Translations under genes and position numbers: made by a program
Assembly (NCBI RefSeq): GCF_030272615.1
Contig: NC_081414.1
Coordinates: forward strand, 312,501,664 to 312,565,663
Source: Cryptomeria japonica
Taxonomy: Eukaryota > Streptophyta > Pinopsida > Cupressales > Cupressaceae
DNA: 64,000 nucleotides
Direction of reading: 5' to 3'
Shown: in pieces, positions 1-12,741 of the stretch
Numbering within the stretch: position 1 is the first letter of the stretch
How the letters are laid out: every line of letters begins with the position of its first letter
Notes under the pieces: generated by a model
What the model saw: only the letters and a program-made list of their open reading frames with translations
What the model was told of the DNA's origin: nothing
Database searches by the model: none

Positions 1-1690
1 AACCCTAATCTCCCTAATTGAATGTTGATCCTAAACTCAACTCTAACCATAGATTTGAACCCTAAATACAACTTTAACCCTAATATATGCCTAATTGAAC
101 CCTATTCTTAATCTTAACCCTAACCCTAATTGAATTATGACCATAATCGAACCCTAGCCCTAAACTTAACCCTAACCCTAACCCTAATTGAACTATAATC
201 TTAATTAAACTCTAATCCTAACCCTAATCGAGCCCAAACCCCAATTCTAATTGAAGTCTAATACTAATTTACCCCTAACTCTAATGTAATTGAAACACAA
301 CCCTAATGCCAACCATAATTTAACTCTAGCACTTACTATAATTGAACCCTGATAATAAGCTAACCATAATTACTAAACCATAATTTAACTCTAGCACTTA
401 CCGTAATTGAACCCTGATAATAAGCTAACCATAATTACTAAACCATAATTTAACTCTAGCACTTACCGTAATTGAACCCTGATAATAAGCTAACCATAAT
501 AAGCTAACCATATTGAACCCTGATAATTAACCCTAACCATAATTACTAAACCCTATTTTGAACCTGAACCATAACCCTAAAGTAACCTTAATTGTAAATC
601 CATCCTAACCTTGACTGTATCCCAATCTTTATGCTAACATAACCCATAAACCCATTTAAACCCTAAGGCTGACCTTGAAACCAAGCTTTATTATATAACC
701 ATAAACCTAAAAACATGTTTTATTCTTAAATCCTAACTCTTCCTAATTTATAACACCAACTCTAACCTTAATTTAGTTGTAATACTAACTCTAAACCTAA
801 TTAAACCCTAACCCTAACCCTAACATTGATTCTAATTGAACCTTAACCCTTAACCCAAGCATTATCCTATAGTATAATAACCATTTAATCATTAAGTGAA
901 ATCAATTATAACTACTATTAAATATATAATGATATGACTCCCTCTAATATAGATCCTAACCCTAGCCATAACTTGATAATGACCCTAAACCTTACTATAC
1001 ATCTAACCTAAAACCTAAACCGAACCCTATTCCTAACCCAAACCATAACTCTTATAGGTATCATCATGTATACTATCTCTAATTGCAATCTTAACCCTAA
1101 TCTTAATTATAATTGTGTTATAATTCTAACCCTAACCCTAACCCTAATTTTAATTATAATCACTAATTATAATCTTTAACCCTAACCCTAACCATAACCC
1201 CAATCGTAATTATAATTATAACCCTAACCCTAACCCTAATCATATCCCTAACTATGATATAGACCTTAACCCTAACCATAATACTAACCTTAACCCTAAT
1301 CCAAAACATAAATATAAACCAAATCCTAATCCTTACCATACCTCCAGTTATATTTCTAAACCTAATCCTAATGTAATTACGCTTACCCTACCCCTAACTT
1401 TGATGTAAACCCTAAACATAATTGTAACCTTGACACTAAACCCTAACCCTATTCATAAATTTAACCTTAATATTAAACTGTAACCATAACCCTAACCCTA
1501 ACCATAATCCTAACTATAATCCTAAACCCTAAAGCTAACAATAATCCTAAACCAAAACCAAACCCTATTGTTGATGCTAACCCTAATGGTAAACCCTAAC
1601 CCTAATCATAAACCTAGCCCAAAACTTGATGTAAGCCTTAACCCTGACTATAACACTAACCTTAACCCTAATGCTTACCATAACCATAAT
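1..1690. repeat. Degenerate telomere-like array, C-rich strand
   Basis: Almost every 6-20 bases contains CCCTAA or a one-base variant, mixed with spacer words such as AATTGAA and ATAATT. Clean tandem runs are short (three or four units, for example near 168-190, 806-830, 1126-1150 and 1211-1240). These runs are hexamers (CCCTAA) rather than the usual plant heptamer CCCTAAA. The heavy degeneration and the adjoining single-copy-like DNA indicate an interstitial array, not a working chromosome end. No coding potential is seen. Confidence 0.85.
311..500. repeat. 65-bp tandem repeat inside the telomere-like array
   Basis: A unit beginning AACCATAATTTAACTCTAGC recurs at 311, 376 and 441, an exact 65-bp period. 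The third copy decays after about 500. The copies are nearly identical although the surrounding array is very diverged, so this duplication is younger than the array. Confidence 0.85.
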
Positions 1691-1946
1691 ACTCGTGATT
1701 AAATAAAGTTTAATATTATAATTAAATAAAGTTTAATATACCTTAGATTTTAGTATTTGCTTTGATCTTGCAACACATGTATATTATAAAAAATAGTCTA
1801 AATAGATATATAAAAAATCATATATCTTTGCGTAATAATACAATAATATATTATAATATTATAATATATTTTATTTTAATAGAAAGATTCTATATAATTA
1901 TATATTGATTTATTTTATGCTTCCTATGTTGCACCACACGGCTGCC
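1691..1946. other. AT-rich spacer, no gene
   Basis: Very AT-rich DNA with overlapping TAATATTATAATATAT-type palindromes around 1840-1875. No open frame of note and no recognised element. Confidence 0.6.
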
Positions 1947-2125
1947 ACTAGCATATATACCTTAAATTTTAATTTAATCCATATAAAATACGTCGAGAGA
2001 TATCCTTCTCGAGGCGCCTATTTTACTTTAGGGTGTAAAATTGATTAAAAATAGGTGCCTCGAGAAGGATATCTCTCGGCGTATTTTATATGGATTAAAT
2101 TAAAATTTAAGGTATATATGCTAGT
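1947..2125. repeat. Long near-perfect inverted repeat (hairpin, 78-bp arms)
   Basis: Arms 1947-2024 and 2048-2125 are reverse complements over 78 bp with two differences, separated by a 23-base loop. The outer ends read ACTAG and CTAGT. In a plus-strand transcript both differences are G:U wobble pairs, so the RNA stem would be paired throughout. No clear target-site duplication flanks it. It could be a foldback MITE or a hairpin small-RNA precursor; the sequence alone does not decide. Confidence 0.85.
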
Positions 2126-4432
2126 TGTCCAATAGTGTTATATGAAAAAAAATAGTTCATAAGATATTAACAGTTACAAATGAAAAAAATTAGAGTTCAT
2201 TGAGATATGATAATGTTTAGTAAAATCAACTTAGTGTGTGTTGAGTTATATTTTAAGTTGGACGCTTTGACTTGGGAGTCTTTGTCATGAAAAATAATAT
2301 TATCCTTTCTAATAAATCTTTGTGAGAGAAAAAGAGAATTATAATATTTTTAAATTGAATATTTTCCTCTCAAAAATTATATGAGGAGGTTAAGGGCTCA
2401 TTTTGAATATAAATTTATTGAATGATGTTATACTATTGGAATGAATTTTGAGTTTTTTTCAATTTTGAGGACAAAACTCCTCTCAAGATTACTAGTTTCA
2501 GGACAAAAACTCCATAGTTAGTTTGTGTGATTTCATTTAAGGATCACCATTGTTACAAATCGGAGCTTCAAATTCTAGTTTGCAACCGTGCTGATTTTTT
2601 ATGTGTTTTAAACTTATAGATTTTGGCTATGCTTGCTATCAATTTGCAAAGTAGGTTGAAGATCTTTGAGAGCAATTTGGGAGCCATTATTGTTGATAGT
2701 ACAACTTTGGAAAGCCAAACCTCATGCCTCGTACCCAATTTTTTTTTGGATATATAGAAAAGTTTATTATGTAACTTTACTATTTATTACATTATAACCT
2801 ACCATCATAAATACTTGTTCCATTGAAGAGCAAAAATTGTGGAGGTCATACCAAAAAAAATTGTACAAAGAGTGTGGACATGTGAGCATGGATTTGAAGT
2901 GATATATGTATGGGCTCCATACCCAACTTATTTGTTGGCACTTAATCCTTAGGAATACAAATCATTCCATTGTGTGATGAACTAATAAGGTTGTTGTGAA
3001 TATCTTTATTTAGGTCAATACTAATCTACTTTCCATCTCAGACATATCTAGAGACATTTTGAAGTGGTTCAGGTTGTGTTAGTAATAGTTTTGAGGACCC
3101 AACTCATTATTGTTTCAGTTGGGAGTCACTTTTTTTTAGTTTGCATGATATGATGAGGTGTTTGATGATAGTAGGTAGTCCATTCAACCATCGGTTTGAG
3201 TCATATCGAATATATTTGGTAATGGTGATTACTACTAGGTGTGTTGATTCACCATGGTATGGTTGTTGAGGATGTTTATATCTGCACGAATGATATATGG
3301 AAAGAATATGTCAATAGGAGTTTTTTGAGTGATTACAAATATACCAAGCCTATTGTAACTCTTTTTTCGTGTGTGTAGAAACCCATACCAATAAATATAC
3401 ATCAATCATTGAGGTATAATGTTGTTATTTACAATTGGGTAAATTAGTTTTATGATTTGGGGCACATTTTCAAGATGTTTCAAAATTTTAGATTTCATAT
3501 CAGCACTAGTGAAGCAGTCACCGACTAGGAGGGACATCAAAGAGATCAATCCGGACCAGTTAGAAAGAGTAAACACAACGAAAGCACAAAGACATGATGG
3601 AGGCAATGCAGAACAAATTGATTTATTTCATGAAAACTGATTACAACCAACCAGTAACAACCGGGTTACAGAAACTAGCTCACAAGCCTGCTAGAACATG
3701 CTCAAAATACAAGACAGATCACAACCGAGACCTCAAATATTAAGATCTATCTTCTATGCTCAGTCTAACTTCTTCATTACATTCTAATGCTCAATTACAA
3801 TGATTTATACAATCCAAGGGGATCTGGTCGACCCAAAAAGGGATCAAAACCCGAAGAACAAGACCTAAAGTGTAAAACCAACAAGGTTGGCCTCCGACAA
3901 ATAAATTCCTTCAAAAAATCTAAAGGATGAAGTGTAGATCACAGGGAAAGGTCGGCCACAGGACAAGGAACATTAGAATCAATGCTTAGGGCTCAAGCTA
4001 CGGAAAGGATCTGGTAGATCACCAATGCAAATAGGTCCAGGCAACCGGTAACAGAAAACTGTCTTAGAAACCGATAGCGATAACTTGTCGAAAAATGATC
4101 CAAATGCTCCACGGTTTGGAAGTAAGGAAGATGATCAGGTCTTCAAGTAAAATCCAACTCCACAAGATCTGGTGAGCCAAATTCGAGACACACAGAAAGA
4201 AATGTTGAAACTGCAAACAAAATGCAAAACAGAAAGGAAATATTTTTGGTTGATGCAAGATTGCCATGAACCGGGGATGCTCCTACATCAACTAGTCTTA
4301 GTATTAGTATCTTAATTAGCATTTTGTAACAAAGAAATAACTAATTTGACATTATTATGTTTGAGCTAACATTGTAACATTGAATGGTAGTACTACTAGA
4401 GTTATTTGCTCTTGTTTATTATTGATACTTGC
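2126..4432. other. Intergenic DNA, no gene recognised
   Basis: No convincing coding region is visible; the longest frames are about 60-70 codons. A less AT-rich part (about 3500-4270) contains words similar in style to the LTRs elsewhere in the window and may be an old retroelement remnant, but no paired LTR or TSD was found. Confidence 0.4.
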
Positions 4433-4656
4433 ACCACTAAATAAGTGGTTTGTTGTAATCACCCACCACTAAAAAGTGGAAGGATTTCCCTTTACTTTTC
4501 ACTAATGTTTGAGCTTTACCACAAACAAGTGAAAATGTCCATAATATTTCCCACTACAAGTGGATGTTGCCATAAACATTTTATTTATTTTCAGTATTGT
4601 ATAAATTTTCTCACTACAAAGTGAGTGTGCTCATTTTCTCACCACTAGGTAAGTGG
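4433..4656. repeat. Cluster of six short CACT/AGTG palindromes
   Basis: Perfect short stems occur at 4433-4449 (ACCACT/AGTGGT), 4466-4479, 4496-4535 (TTTTCACT/AGTGAAAA, long loop), 4551-4563, 4610-4625 (CTCACT/AGTGAG) and 4642-4656. Each stem is 5-8 bp, usually with a 3-5 base loop. The shared CACTA..AGTG core and the regular recurrence over about 225 bp suggest a degenerate tandem palindromic repeat. Function unknown. Confidence 0.6.
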
Positions 4657-5058
4657 AAGATGCAACTTTTATTTCTTATAATGTATATACACCCCATTGA
4701 ATAAGTGTTAGTGGCTAGCTTTTTGCTTGGTGCTTTCCTTTCAAAATTGTTTTTCTAATATTATACTCTAGAACACCATATGCTCTCATCTTCCTCATTC
4801 TGAGATATGGGCAATTAGAAAGTGGGAAGGATTCTACATTACTTCTTACTTTTAGTTAAGAATATTTTCACAAAAAAATTGGGTAGTATTGCAATGGACA
4901 TAGTTGGTGATCTTACAAACCTATTGGGAAGCTAACCCTTGCTACATATTCTTTATTACATAACATTGTTCTAGAACTTTCTTTTGCTAAGTTCTACACT
5001 TCATCCAATTGTGATAGAGAAAAAAAATCAGAAATTGGTACTCACCTTCATATGGATC

Positions 5059-5330
5059 ATGGCATTTGAATTGGAAGAGAAGCTTTTTAATGTAAGAAAG
5101 AGACTTGAATGCCTTCGTCAAAGAATGAATTATTATGCATTTTGGAAATAGTGGAGAAAGGTTTATTAATGATAAAACAATTTGATTCTATAGAGATGAT
5201 ACTTGATGTGGCTCTCACTGTCAATTTGTTGGTTGAGCCTGAGCTTATCAGACATCTAGATGAAGAAGTAAGAATCACAATCACTTCTTATATTAGTAAG
5301 GGTGCAAGAATTAGTCTACAGGAAAATTAT
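5059..5330 (+). pseudogene. Fragment of a PDS5-like sister-chromatid cohesion cofactor gene
   Basis: PDS5 is a nuclear HEAT-repeat protein that binds cohesin. Two adjacent frames together resemble the extreme N-terminus of plant PDS5: ELEEKL..VRKRL in the frame starting at 5059, then PSSKNELL, LVEPELIRHLDEEVR and ISKGARIS in the frame from 5109. In the family these positions read like EEQL..L, PSSKDxLL, LxKPELLxHxDxDV and ISEITRIT. The change of frame around 5105-5110 needs a one-base indel. The similarity stops after about 80 residues and the frame then runs into unrelated sequence, perhaps old intron. There is no RNA evidence. I read this as a dead exon fragment. Identification rests on remembered family motifs, so it is moderate. 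Confidence 0.55.
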
Positions 5331-5381
5331 ACAATCTTAACCACATTAGTACCACACCCAATTCTTGTTTTAATGGGTTGA

Positions 5382-7030
5382 AGTTTGATTCTTAGCCTTT
5401 AATGAAGAAACTTGATTCATCCATTAAGTATTGCCCTCCTTTTAGAACTTCCTCTTTTTGACGTGATTTTATGCATTCTATCATGAAAAAGCCTTTGGAT
5501 CAAGTTTTTAGTAGAATTTCCTTCCCCCATTGTTTTTGACACTAGTGTATATTTCTTCTCTTTAATGGTCAATCTCTGACCCATTCAATAGAAAAAGCAT
5601 TTTCTTTTAGCCTTAGAGGTTTTAGTTTTCAAATTTTCATTTTTAATAACAAAATAAATGCACTTATATGATGGTTTCTAGTTTAGGGGGATTACGTTTT
5701 CTCTTATTATAACTAATTGGTTTTGGGGGCTCTAGGTTTCCCCATTCCTTTATATTGTATCCTACTTCCTTGCCCACCACCCTCTAGGATTCTAGTTTTG
5801 ACCTTAGTTCCTCCAAGTTTTGGGGAAAGATTTATATGCACGTGATCATATATTTTTGGATGAAATCAAAAGAGGATATCATCACTCTATTGCATATTCA
5901 AATGATAACCATTACATTTATTAACAAATATTCTTGAAGTCTAGGAACATGCTCATAGATAAAAACAAAAGAAGTTATAATTTATACTTATAAATAATGA
6001 GATTGAAACCAAGGATAAAATATCTTCCTCGTGTAGTTACATCCTTAACCTCCACCTCCACCTCCACATTATTCTTTGCTATAATTTTTTAATTTTTTTA
6101 CAATAATTGTAAATTGCTTAACTTCTCCCACCTTCCACCAACTTATATATATATTCTTTCCCATCTCCACATAAAATTTGCATGTATGATTTAAACCTCC
6201 ATGGTTTCATAATTCCCCTCACAACTCTTGCGCCTACAACTTAAAACCTTATGTAAAGTCCTCAGAAATAAAAATTATAAAATATTAATTAACTCATTTA
6301 ACACATCATCAAATATTAAATATTCTCAAATGCTCCATAAATATATATAAATGAATATTACAATTACAATTTTCGTTGGAATTCAAGTGCTTATTCCAAG
6401 AAAGCACATATATAATATCATAAGAGTACAAATTGATGACTATTTGACATGATGATAACAATATAATAAAGCACAAATTACAAGATATAAATAATAATAA
6501 ATGCAATCATCCTTCCTTACCACCAACCACAAGGTCATCTACTAGCTAAGGACAGGAACATGGCCTAGGCCCTTTTCTACCCAACCATGAAGCAATTAGG
6601 CTTCCTCGGAGTTCCTCCTGACATGAAGAACCATTAATTCTGCATGAAGAGTCTAGCTACCTAGAAACAATGGTAGGATGGAAACCATGGTGTAACTCGA
6701 TACATATACATTCAAATCTTCTATATGTGTATGCAATGACATATTATCTTGATGTGGTAGAGAAAAATATTAACATTAGTCAAGTAATTCATCTATTTCA
6801 ATGAACTAGGCTTTGGCCAAAGCACTTTTCAAAATGTGGATTTTCCTAAAAAGAGAATCATCCTTCTTAGTTGTTCCGCATTCGACATCCCTTCCCAAAA
6901 ACATAGCTTATCCCACACATAATGCATCAAACAATAATGCTCCTATGATCATGTACTTTTCCTATGAATTACAGTTAGGATTAGCATTCAATAAGCTTTG
7001 CAAATTTTCAATTAGATTTATGAATATGGT
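5382..7030. other. AT-rich intergenic DNA, no gene recognised
   Basis: Open frames here are short (65-84 codons) and low in complexity. The frame at 6813-7067 runs into the telomere-like array, so it is unlikely to be a gene. CT-rich and A-rich stretches lie around 6040-6300. No element boundaries were found. Confidence 0.5.
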
Positions 7031-7935
7031 TAAAGTTAGTGATGAATTAGGGTTGAAGTATGAATAAGCATTAGGGTCAAATCTGGTTTAATGTAATTGG
7101 TAGGGTTCAAATTGGTTTAGGGTTAGGTTTCATTTTTCTTTAGCGTTATGTCTAGGGCTCAATTTGCTATAGGGTTGGGGTTCAACTAGGTTTAGTGTTA
7201 GAGTCATGATTCAAGTTAGTCTAGGGTAAGGGTTATGACTCAATTTGGTTTAGGATTAGGGTTATGCTTCAATTTGTTTTTAAGGTTCATTTTGGTTTAC
7301 AATTAGTGTTGGATTATGATTCAATTTGGTTTATTACTCAATTAGGTTTAGGGTTAGAGTCCAAAATGGTTTAGTGTTAAAGTAGGTTTAGTGTTAGGGT
7401 TCAATTTGGTTTACTGTTCAATTAGATTTAACGTTAGGGCTCAATTTGATTTAATGTCCAATTATGTTTTTATGTTATGGTTAAATTTGTTTTAGAGTAG
7501 GACTAGGGTATAATTTGGTTTAATAATAAACTAGGTTAAGGTTTAGGTTTCGATTTAGTTTAGTTTTAGGATTAAGAATTGATATGATTTAGGATTAGGA
7601 TTCAATTTGGTTTAGTGTTAGGGTTACGGTTCAATTTGGTTTAATATTTATTTAGGTTTATGATCAAGGTTCAATTATGGTTTTATCTAATTTAGGATTA
7701 TAATTTTAATTAGGTCTAGTGTTAGAGTTTAGTTACTATTCAATTAGGGCTATAGTTAGGTTAGGATTACAATTCAACCACTTTTTTTATTATGATAAGG
7801 ATTAAGGTTCAATAAGCACTACAATTCAATTAGGTTTATGATTAGGTTTAATGTTAGGGATGAATAGGGGTTAGAGTTAAATTTAGTTTAGTGTAAGTGG
7901 TAGGGTTCAATTTTGTTTAGGGTTAGGGTTCATTT
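7031..7935. repeat. Degenerate telomere-like array, G-rich strand
   Basis: Repeats of the type GGTTTAGGGTTAGGGTTCAATTT, opposite in orientation to the array at 1-1690. There is a higher-order pattern: the segment around 7060-7160 recurs about 800 bp later at 7860-7935 and, after element A1, at 14635 onward (shared words GGTAGGGTTCAA and GGGTTxxATTTTTCTTTAG). Element A1 is inserted at 7935/7936. Confidence 0.8.
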
Positions 7936-8723
7936 TGTTAGGATTCCCAAAGATACTGAGAGGGGGGGGTGAATCAGTATCTGACCGATATGTAAATTTA
8001 CTTGAATTATAACATAAAAAGCAATTCAAAATTGTGTACGGGTAAACTAAAAATAATGCAGTAAAGAAGAATAATAACCACAACATAAGAGACACACCAT
8101 AACACAATATTTTAACGAGGAAATCCGGTGTGGGAATAACCTCGGTGGGATTTGTGACCCACAATATTCGCTTACTGGCCAATAAAGGAATATTACTATT
8201 TACAATAGGGGCCTACACATGCAAGAAGGCCAAGTGCCTAGAGCTCACTGCTCAGTTACAAAAGAAGTCACACTGACTTACAAAATTGGATTATACAAAT
8301 CCAATATCTTGTACTGCTTCAAATCAACATCTACTATGCCAGGTTCAGTACCGGTTTAAGCTCTGCAATATAAATAAACCCTTATCCCAATAATTCACAC
8401 ATTAGGTCTGCTATTATCTTTTCATATTTCGCACTTCCTAAATGATCTACAATGATCTCATACTTATATGAGTCATGTTACAATCCACCAAGTCGGCTTA
8501 CAAAAGATTTTACAATTAATTATAAAATATATTTATACAAAATTCTTGTCGGCCAGGGTGTCAGTAATGTTCTTCTTGATGTCGGTGATCTATATGCCGG
8601 TGTAGAGTATGTCGATGTCGGTGCCTGTGTCTGTCTGCCGGTATCACATGATTGTAAGGTTACCATCAATGACAATACCTTCAATCACCTACAATTTCTT
8701 ATTGGAGTGTGCATTTGCCAACA
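7936..8723 (-). repeat. LTR of A1 (3' LTR in element orientation)
   Basis: Pairs with 13851-14634. Carries the G-run/C-run motif AGGGGGGGGTGAATCA near its left edge, which on the coding strand is the TGATTCACCCCCCC..CTCT motif typical of copia LTR ends. The 110-codon open frame inside it is not a gene. Confidence 0.9.
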
Positions 8724-8724
8724 A

Positions 8725-8736
8725 TCTCCCCCTTTG
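8725..8736 (-). other. Polypurine tract of A1
   Basis: The minus strand reads CCAAAGGGGGAGAT directly next to the LTR. Two further purine boxes lie upstream in element orientation, at 8841-8850 and 8893-8903. Confidence 0.8.
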
Positions 8737-8922
8737 GCATTGATGGCAACACTCATGAGAAAAATAAAAAAGTGTCCAAAATGATGCCCAAAGAGAATCT
8801 GCCAAGGTATCTTACCCAAACTGTGTTGTCAAAAATGTATGCTCCCCCTGAGCTGATGATGTCATATTCTGATCATTTTTCTCATCTCACTACTCCCCCT
8901 TTGACATCAATGACAAAGGTTG

Positions 8923-11900
8923 TCATTCGTTGTCAATGGAGTGTGGTTCCTGCCTAGATTCTTGTAACTGGTGGGTTACAATCTGGAAAAGATCTGTCAA
9001 AACCAAATTTAAACTGTCGTTGAATCTTTTGCTATTTATTAATGCCGCTTGTGTTCTTTGAATTGTACCGGTGAGTATGTGCATTTTCTCTTCCGATGTC
9101 TTAAGTCCGGGGACCAGAGCCTCAGAAATTTCTTTTCTCAAAGAAATGAGGTAATCTAGTTTAGGACCTAGTTTGCATTTTAAGCTCTTTGCCTTATGCT
9201 TTATTTTCTCTTTATCCTTTTCTAACTTCTCAATTTTCTCTTCAAGATCTGCAATTTTCTTTTCTATTTCCAAAAATGAATCTGGCGTCCCTATTAGATT
9301 GTCAGCAATATTGTTAATCTCAGTTTGTGTTTTGTTGATCTTTGAATCTATGTCCTCTATCAAGATGTTGGTTTTGCATGTATCCCTGTATAGTTTCTTG
9401 AAATCCAAAATTGTTTCTCCTAGTGTTGGTAATAAGGTTTTTGTTTGTTCCTTATTCTTCTTTACTATTTCCTTAAAGAATTTTCCTTTCTCCTTATTCA
9501 TTTTCTCTTTGAATGTGTCCTCATTGATTTGATCAACTATCAAAATGTTACCGGTGATGAATTTAGACAATGTGTCTAGTTGACCTAAAGAATCTTTATT
9601 ATACACAATGCACTTGGGTGCTATCAATTTAAGAATAGGAATTGTGTCATCAATAGCCTTATAGGCTTGTGCATTACACTCTGTGATTTTCTTTATTGAG
9701 TCTAGTAAGACCTCTATCACATTTGTAGGCCGGAATTCTGCTATTGAAGTACCAGATGTCTACCCAACTATTTTCACAATCTCCATGCTGTCGATTGTAG
9801 TAATAACCTTGCTTGTTTCGACCTTTGGTAGGTCATTTTGTGTTTGCATTTCTATTAGCAAAGGTTTAGGCTTTTTAGTTTTTGTCGGTGGCATTGTCTC
9901 GGTCTAAACCTGTGTCTCAACCTGTTTCTGTTCCGGTTTCTCCATCTGTGTCTTAGAAGGTTTCTCTGGGCTCTCAACTACCGGTTTCTCAAATGTAGTT
10001 TCTGTATGCACTTCTGGTTTCTCTGTATTTACCTCTGATTGTTTTTCAGTTTCATTTATCGGTGCTTCAGATGATTTCTCAATGGTGTCCTTTTCTGATT
10101 TCTCTGTATCTGTGCTTATATTTGTAGTCTTAACCTCAACATCTGTAGCCGGTAGCTCAGTAGCCACATCTTCCTTCTTATCCTCAGTGGTTTCTTTATC
10201 TACCACAATATTCACCTCTTAGGTGTCTATATTCATAGTATATAATATGTCTGACTCGGGATTTGTATCCTCTAGAGGAGTCTTCATACTCTCTGTAGTC
10301 AGTTGATTATCAAAAGTATGTGCCGGTGGAGTATCAGAAAGAGGTGGGGGTAAGTTGTCTGTTATTTTTAGGTTAGGAGGTCCACCTACCTTACCTTTCC
10401 CCTTATCCTTGTCCTTTTGATATACTCTGATAGTCTTGGGTCTTTTAAGTTCTTCTCGTTTCTCCTTTTCAACAAAGAATATGTCCCATTGGTTCGTAGT
10501 CTCTTCTGAAATTTCATTCATTCTTCCTTCCATCAGTGCTACATGTCGGTGAGCGGTTGAAAATACTGTCCAATTGGCCTCACTAATTAATTGATCAATC
10601 TCTTCAGGTGAGTTCACTGGGTGAACTGCAAGTAATTTCTCATTTTTTATTTTCTTATCCAGCTCAACAATAGCTACCCTTCTAGCTTCAAGTCTTTTGT
10701 AGAGATTAGTGGGTATTTCATCAACAATTTCCACAAAAAATTTCTTGTATATATCCAAGTGTAAGATTACACTATTTTCTATGCTTTCTTTGTCATCAGC
10801 GGAAAGTGTGTTATATAGTTTGCTAATGTTTTTCAACTTTTCATCCTATGTTATTTCACTAAGGAGTTTATCCAGTGGAGCAATATCTTGTTTTACATTC
10901 TTCTTTGGAGTTAACTTCTTAACTGGAGGCCTCACTGCCTGTTGCTTTTGTCTTGTTCTCCTGGGTGTAGGTGAGGGTGTTGGTGAGGGTTTTCTTTTCC
11001 TTTCTACCCTTTTGAATATTGTCGGTTTATCACTCTCAGAGGAAGTTGCAACTGGTGAAAGATGAGTTTCTGGTTGAAGTCCTTCCAACTCACTTTCTTT
11101 GATACTAGTTTGCTTCAATACATCTTCCTTAATTGCTTTTGCTTGTCTAGTGCCTTTCCTTACTATTTGTTCAACTTTCTTAACTCTTTTCCTAGATTGA
11201 ATGCCACTCTTAATTGTTTCTGCATTGCCAAAGACTTTCTCAGAGGGTTCCTTTGGTGCTTCAAGGAGGGATTCTGCATAAGTTTCAATGATGTTATCGT
11301 CTGTTTCATACCCCATTTCAGTTACCCAGATAGTTCTAGGGACAACTGCCTCCATCTAGATTTCATCTTTCTTGATTACAAAACATATTTCCTTTTGATA
11401 TTTATCCACAATTGCCTTAGACAGCCTTATTCTTATCTTCATTCGAGCCTTTAGTGCTTGAAAATATTCATTTATATTTTTCTCTCTGTTTTCTCCCATG
11501 TTGTTTAATAAATCCAATAGTTGCTTTCCTACCGGTATATCAAAGCCAAAATCTCTTCTACCAATACCAGATACTTTCTTAGTAATGTACAACATTAAAC
11601 ATACAAGCAAATATCCAAATCTAAAAGTTCTTTTCTTATCTCCTTTGATCTTCTTCAGATTGTCTATCAATTCATCTTTGAGCCATTCACACACATCTAT
11701 TCTAGCATTATTTTTAACCATGTCATATGCACTTTTAATACATAGGCTAGATATTGAGTTTAACCTATTTGCATGTGTAGCTTTGTAGCCTAAAATCATA
11801 CTGACAAATCTGACATTGATGTCCTTCACATCATTTACCCTTAGAGACCTTTTGTCAAATGTTGCGTCGATTAGGTCCATCACTGTATCATTTGAGACTC

Positions 11901-12362
11901 TTTTAGTCATGTCAGGTCTACTACCGGTGGAAGGTAACCCTGTTACTGTCTTAACTACTTCCTTGGTGATCTTATGAATTGAATCCAGCCAAAAGAATTC
12001 ACCATGGACTCTGCTTAGGACTATTCTTATCACATCTTCAGGAAAATCAGGGATGCGAAGAATATCCACAAAACCTAGGGTTTCTACTACCTTTGTTCCG
12101 GTTTGATATTGCCATTTTCATCACAAATCACAGTCCTATACATGTTCTTGATTTCATCATCTCCTAGTTCCTCTATATGACAATATATGTATATTCTAGG
12201 ATCTTCAACATATACTACTCCCTTAGGTATTTTTGAAAATGCACCTATGGAATCATCTTTCTTCGCAATTTCGGGAACAAGCTTAAATATGGGTCTAGGG
12301 TGCTTGATAACTTCAATCACAGTAGGGTTTGCAATAAATTCAGGTGTGGAAGAGGAAGTCAT
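8923..12362 (-). pseudogene. A1 ORF2: unknown protein in the place of pol
   Basis: About 1,130 codons starting MTSSSTPEF (12362) and ending near 8923. One frame is kept except for a one-base loss near 12085, and the interruptions are mostly single stops (for example near 11356, 10840, 10216, 9901). Layout: N-terminal globular block (motifs GVVYVEDPRIYI, SRVHGEFFWLD, SMILGYKATHANRLN, RFGYLLVCLMLYITKK), a basic linker, a second helical block (DELYKRLEAR-like, ANWTVFSTAHRH), an acidic Glu/Thr/Pro-rich linker, and a C-terminal coiled coil. No DDE, RT or protease motif is present. Homologues sit at 41369-44571 and, more divergent, 18144-20786. The role is unknown; assistance in packaging or in recruiting copia enzymes is only a guess. 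Confidence 0.8.
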
Positions 12363-12741
12363 AGTTATAAATACCTCAATCTGCCTTAGGGATGAGTGCT
12401 TGGATGAACTGCTTCACTTTTTCGCTAAGGATGCCTTCGCTCGGGAATTTTCACGCTCTCAAAGATTTGAATGCTCGGTGAATGAAAAAGGAGCCAAAAC
12501 ACTTGCTTTATAATGTTATTTTCTCCAACTACTGCATTTAATGCTTGTCAGTTAAGTCACAACTTAACATATCTGTCGGTAAAGAAGTAATTCAACTTCT
12601 CACCATCAACTGAGGGTATAATAGCATGTTTTTCAATTTGTTGCTAAACCCTCAAAGGATTTTCCTTCAGTTAGATGAAGAGTCTCCTATCGGTGGAGTG
12701 ATACTTTGTTCTACCGATGGAGGAGTATTCCCATCAACATT

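Noticed and set aside
1-200. A real chromosome end (telomere)
   Set aside because: Repeats are heavily degenerate and mixed with other words, and similar blocks occur internally in both orientations.
6813-7067. 84-codon ORF as a gene
   Set aside because: Runs into the telomere-like array and has no recognisable features.
8452-8784. 110-codon ORF as a gene
   Set aside because: It lies in the LTR and PPT of element A1, and a matching frame exists in the other LTR at 14363.
9173-9532. Plus-strand ORFs across 9173-11788 and 18463-19934
   Set aside because: These Ser/Leu/Phe-rich frames are the antisense shadow of the Glu/Lys-rich ORF2 coding strand.
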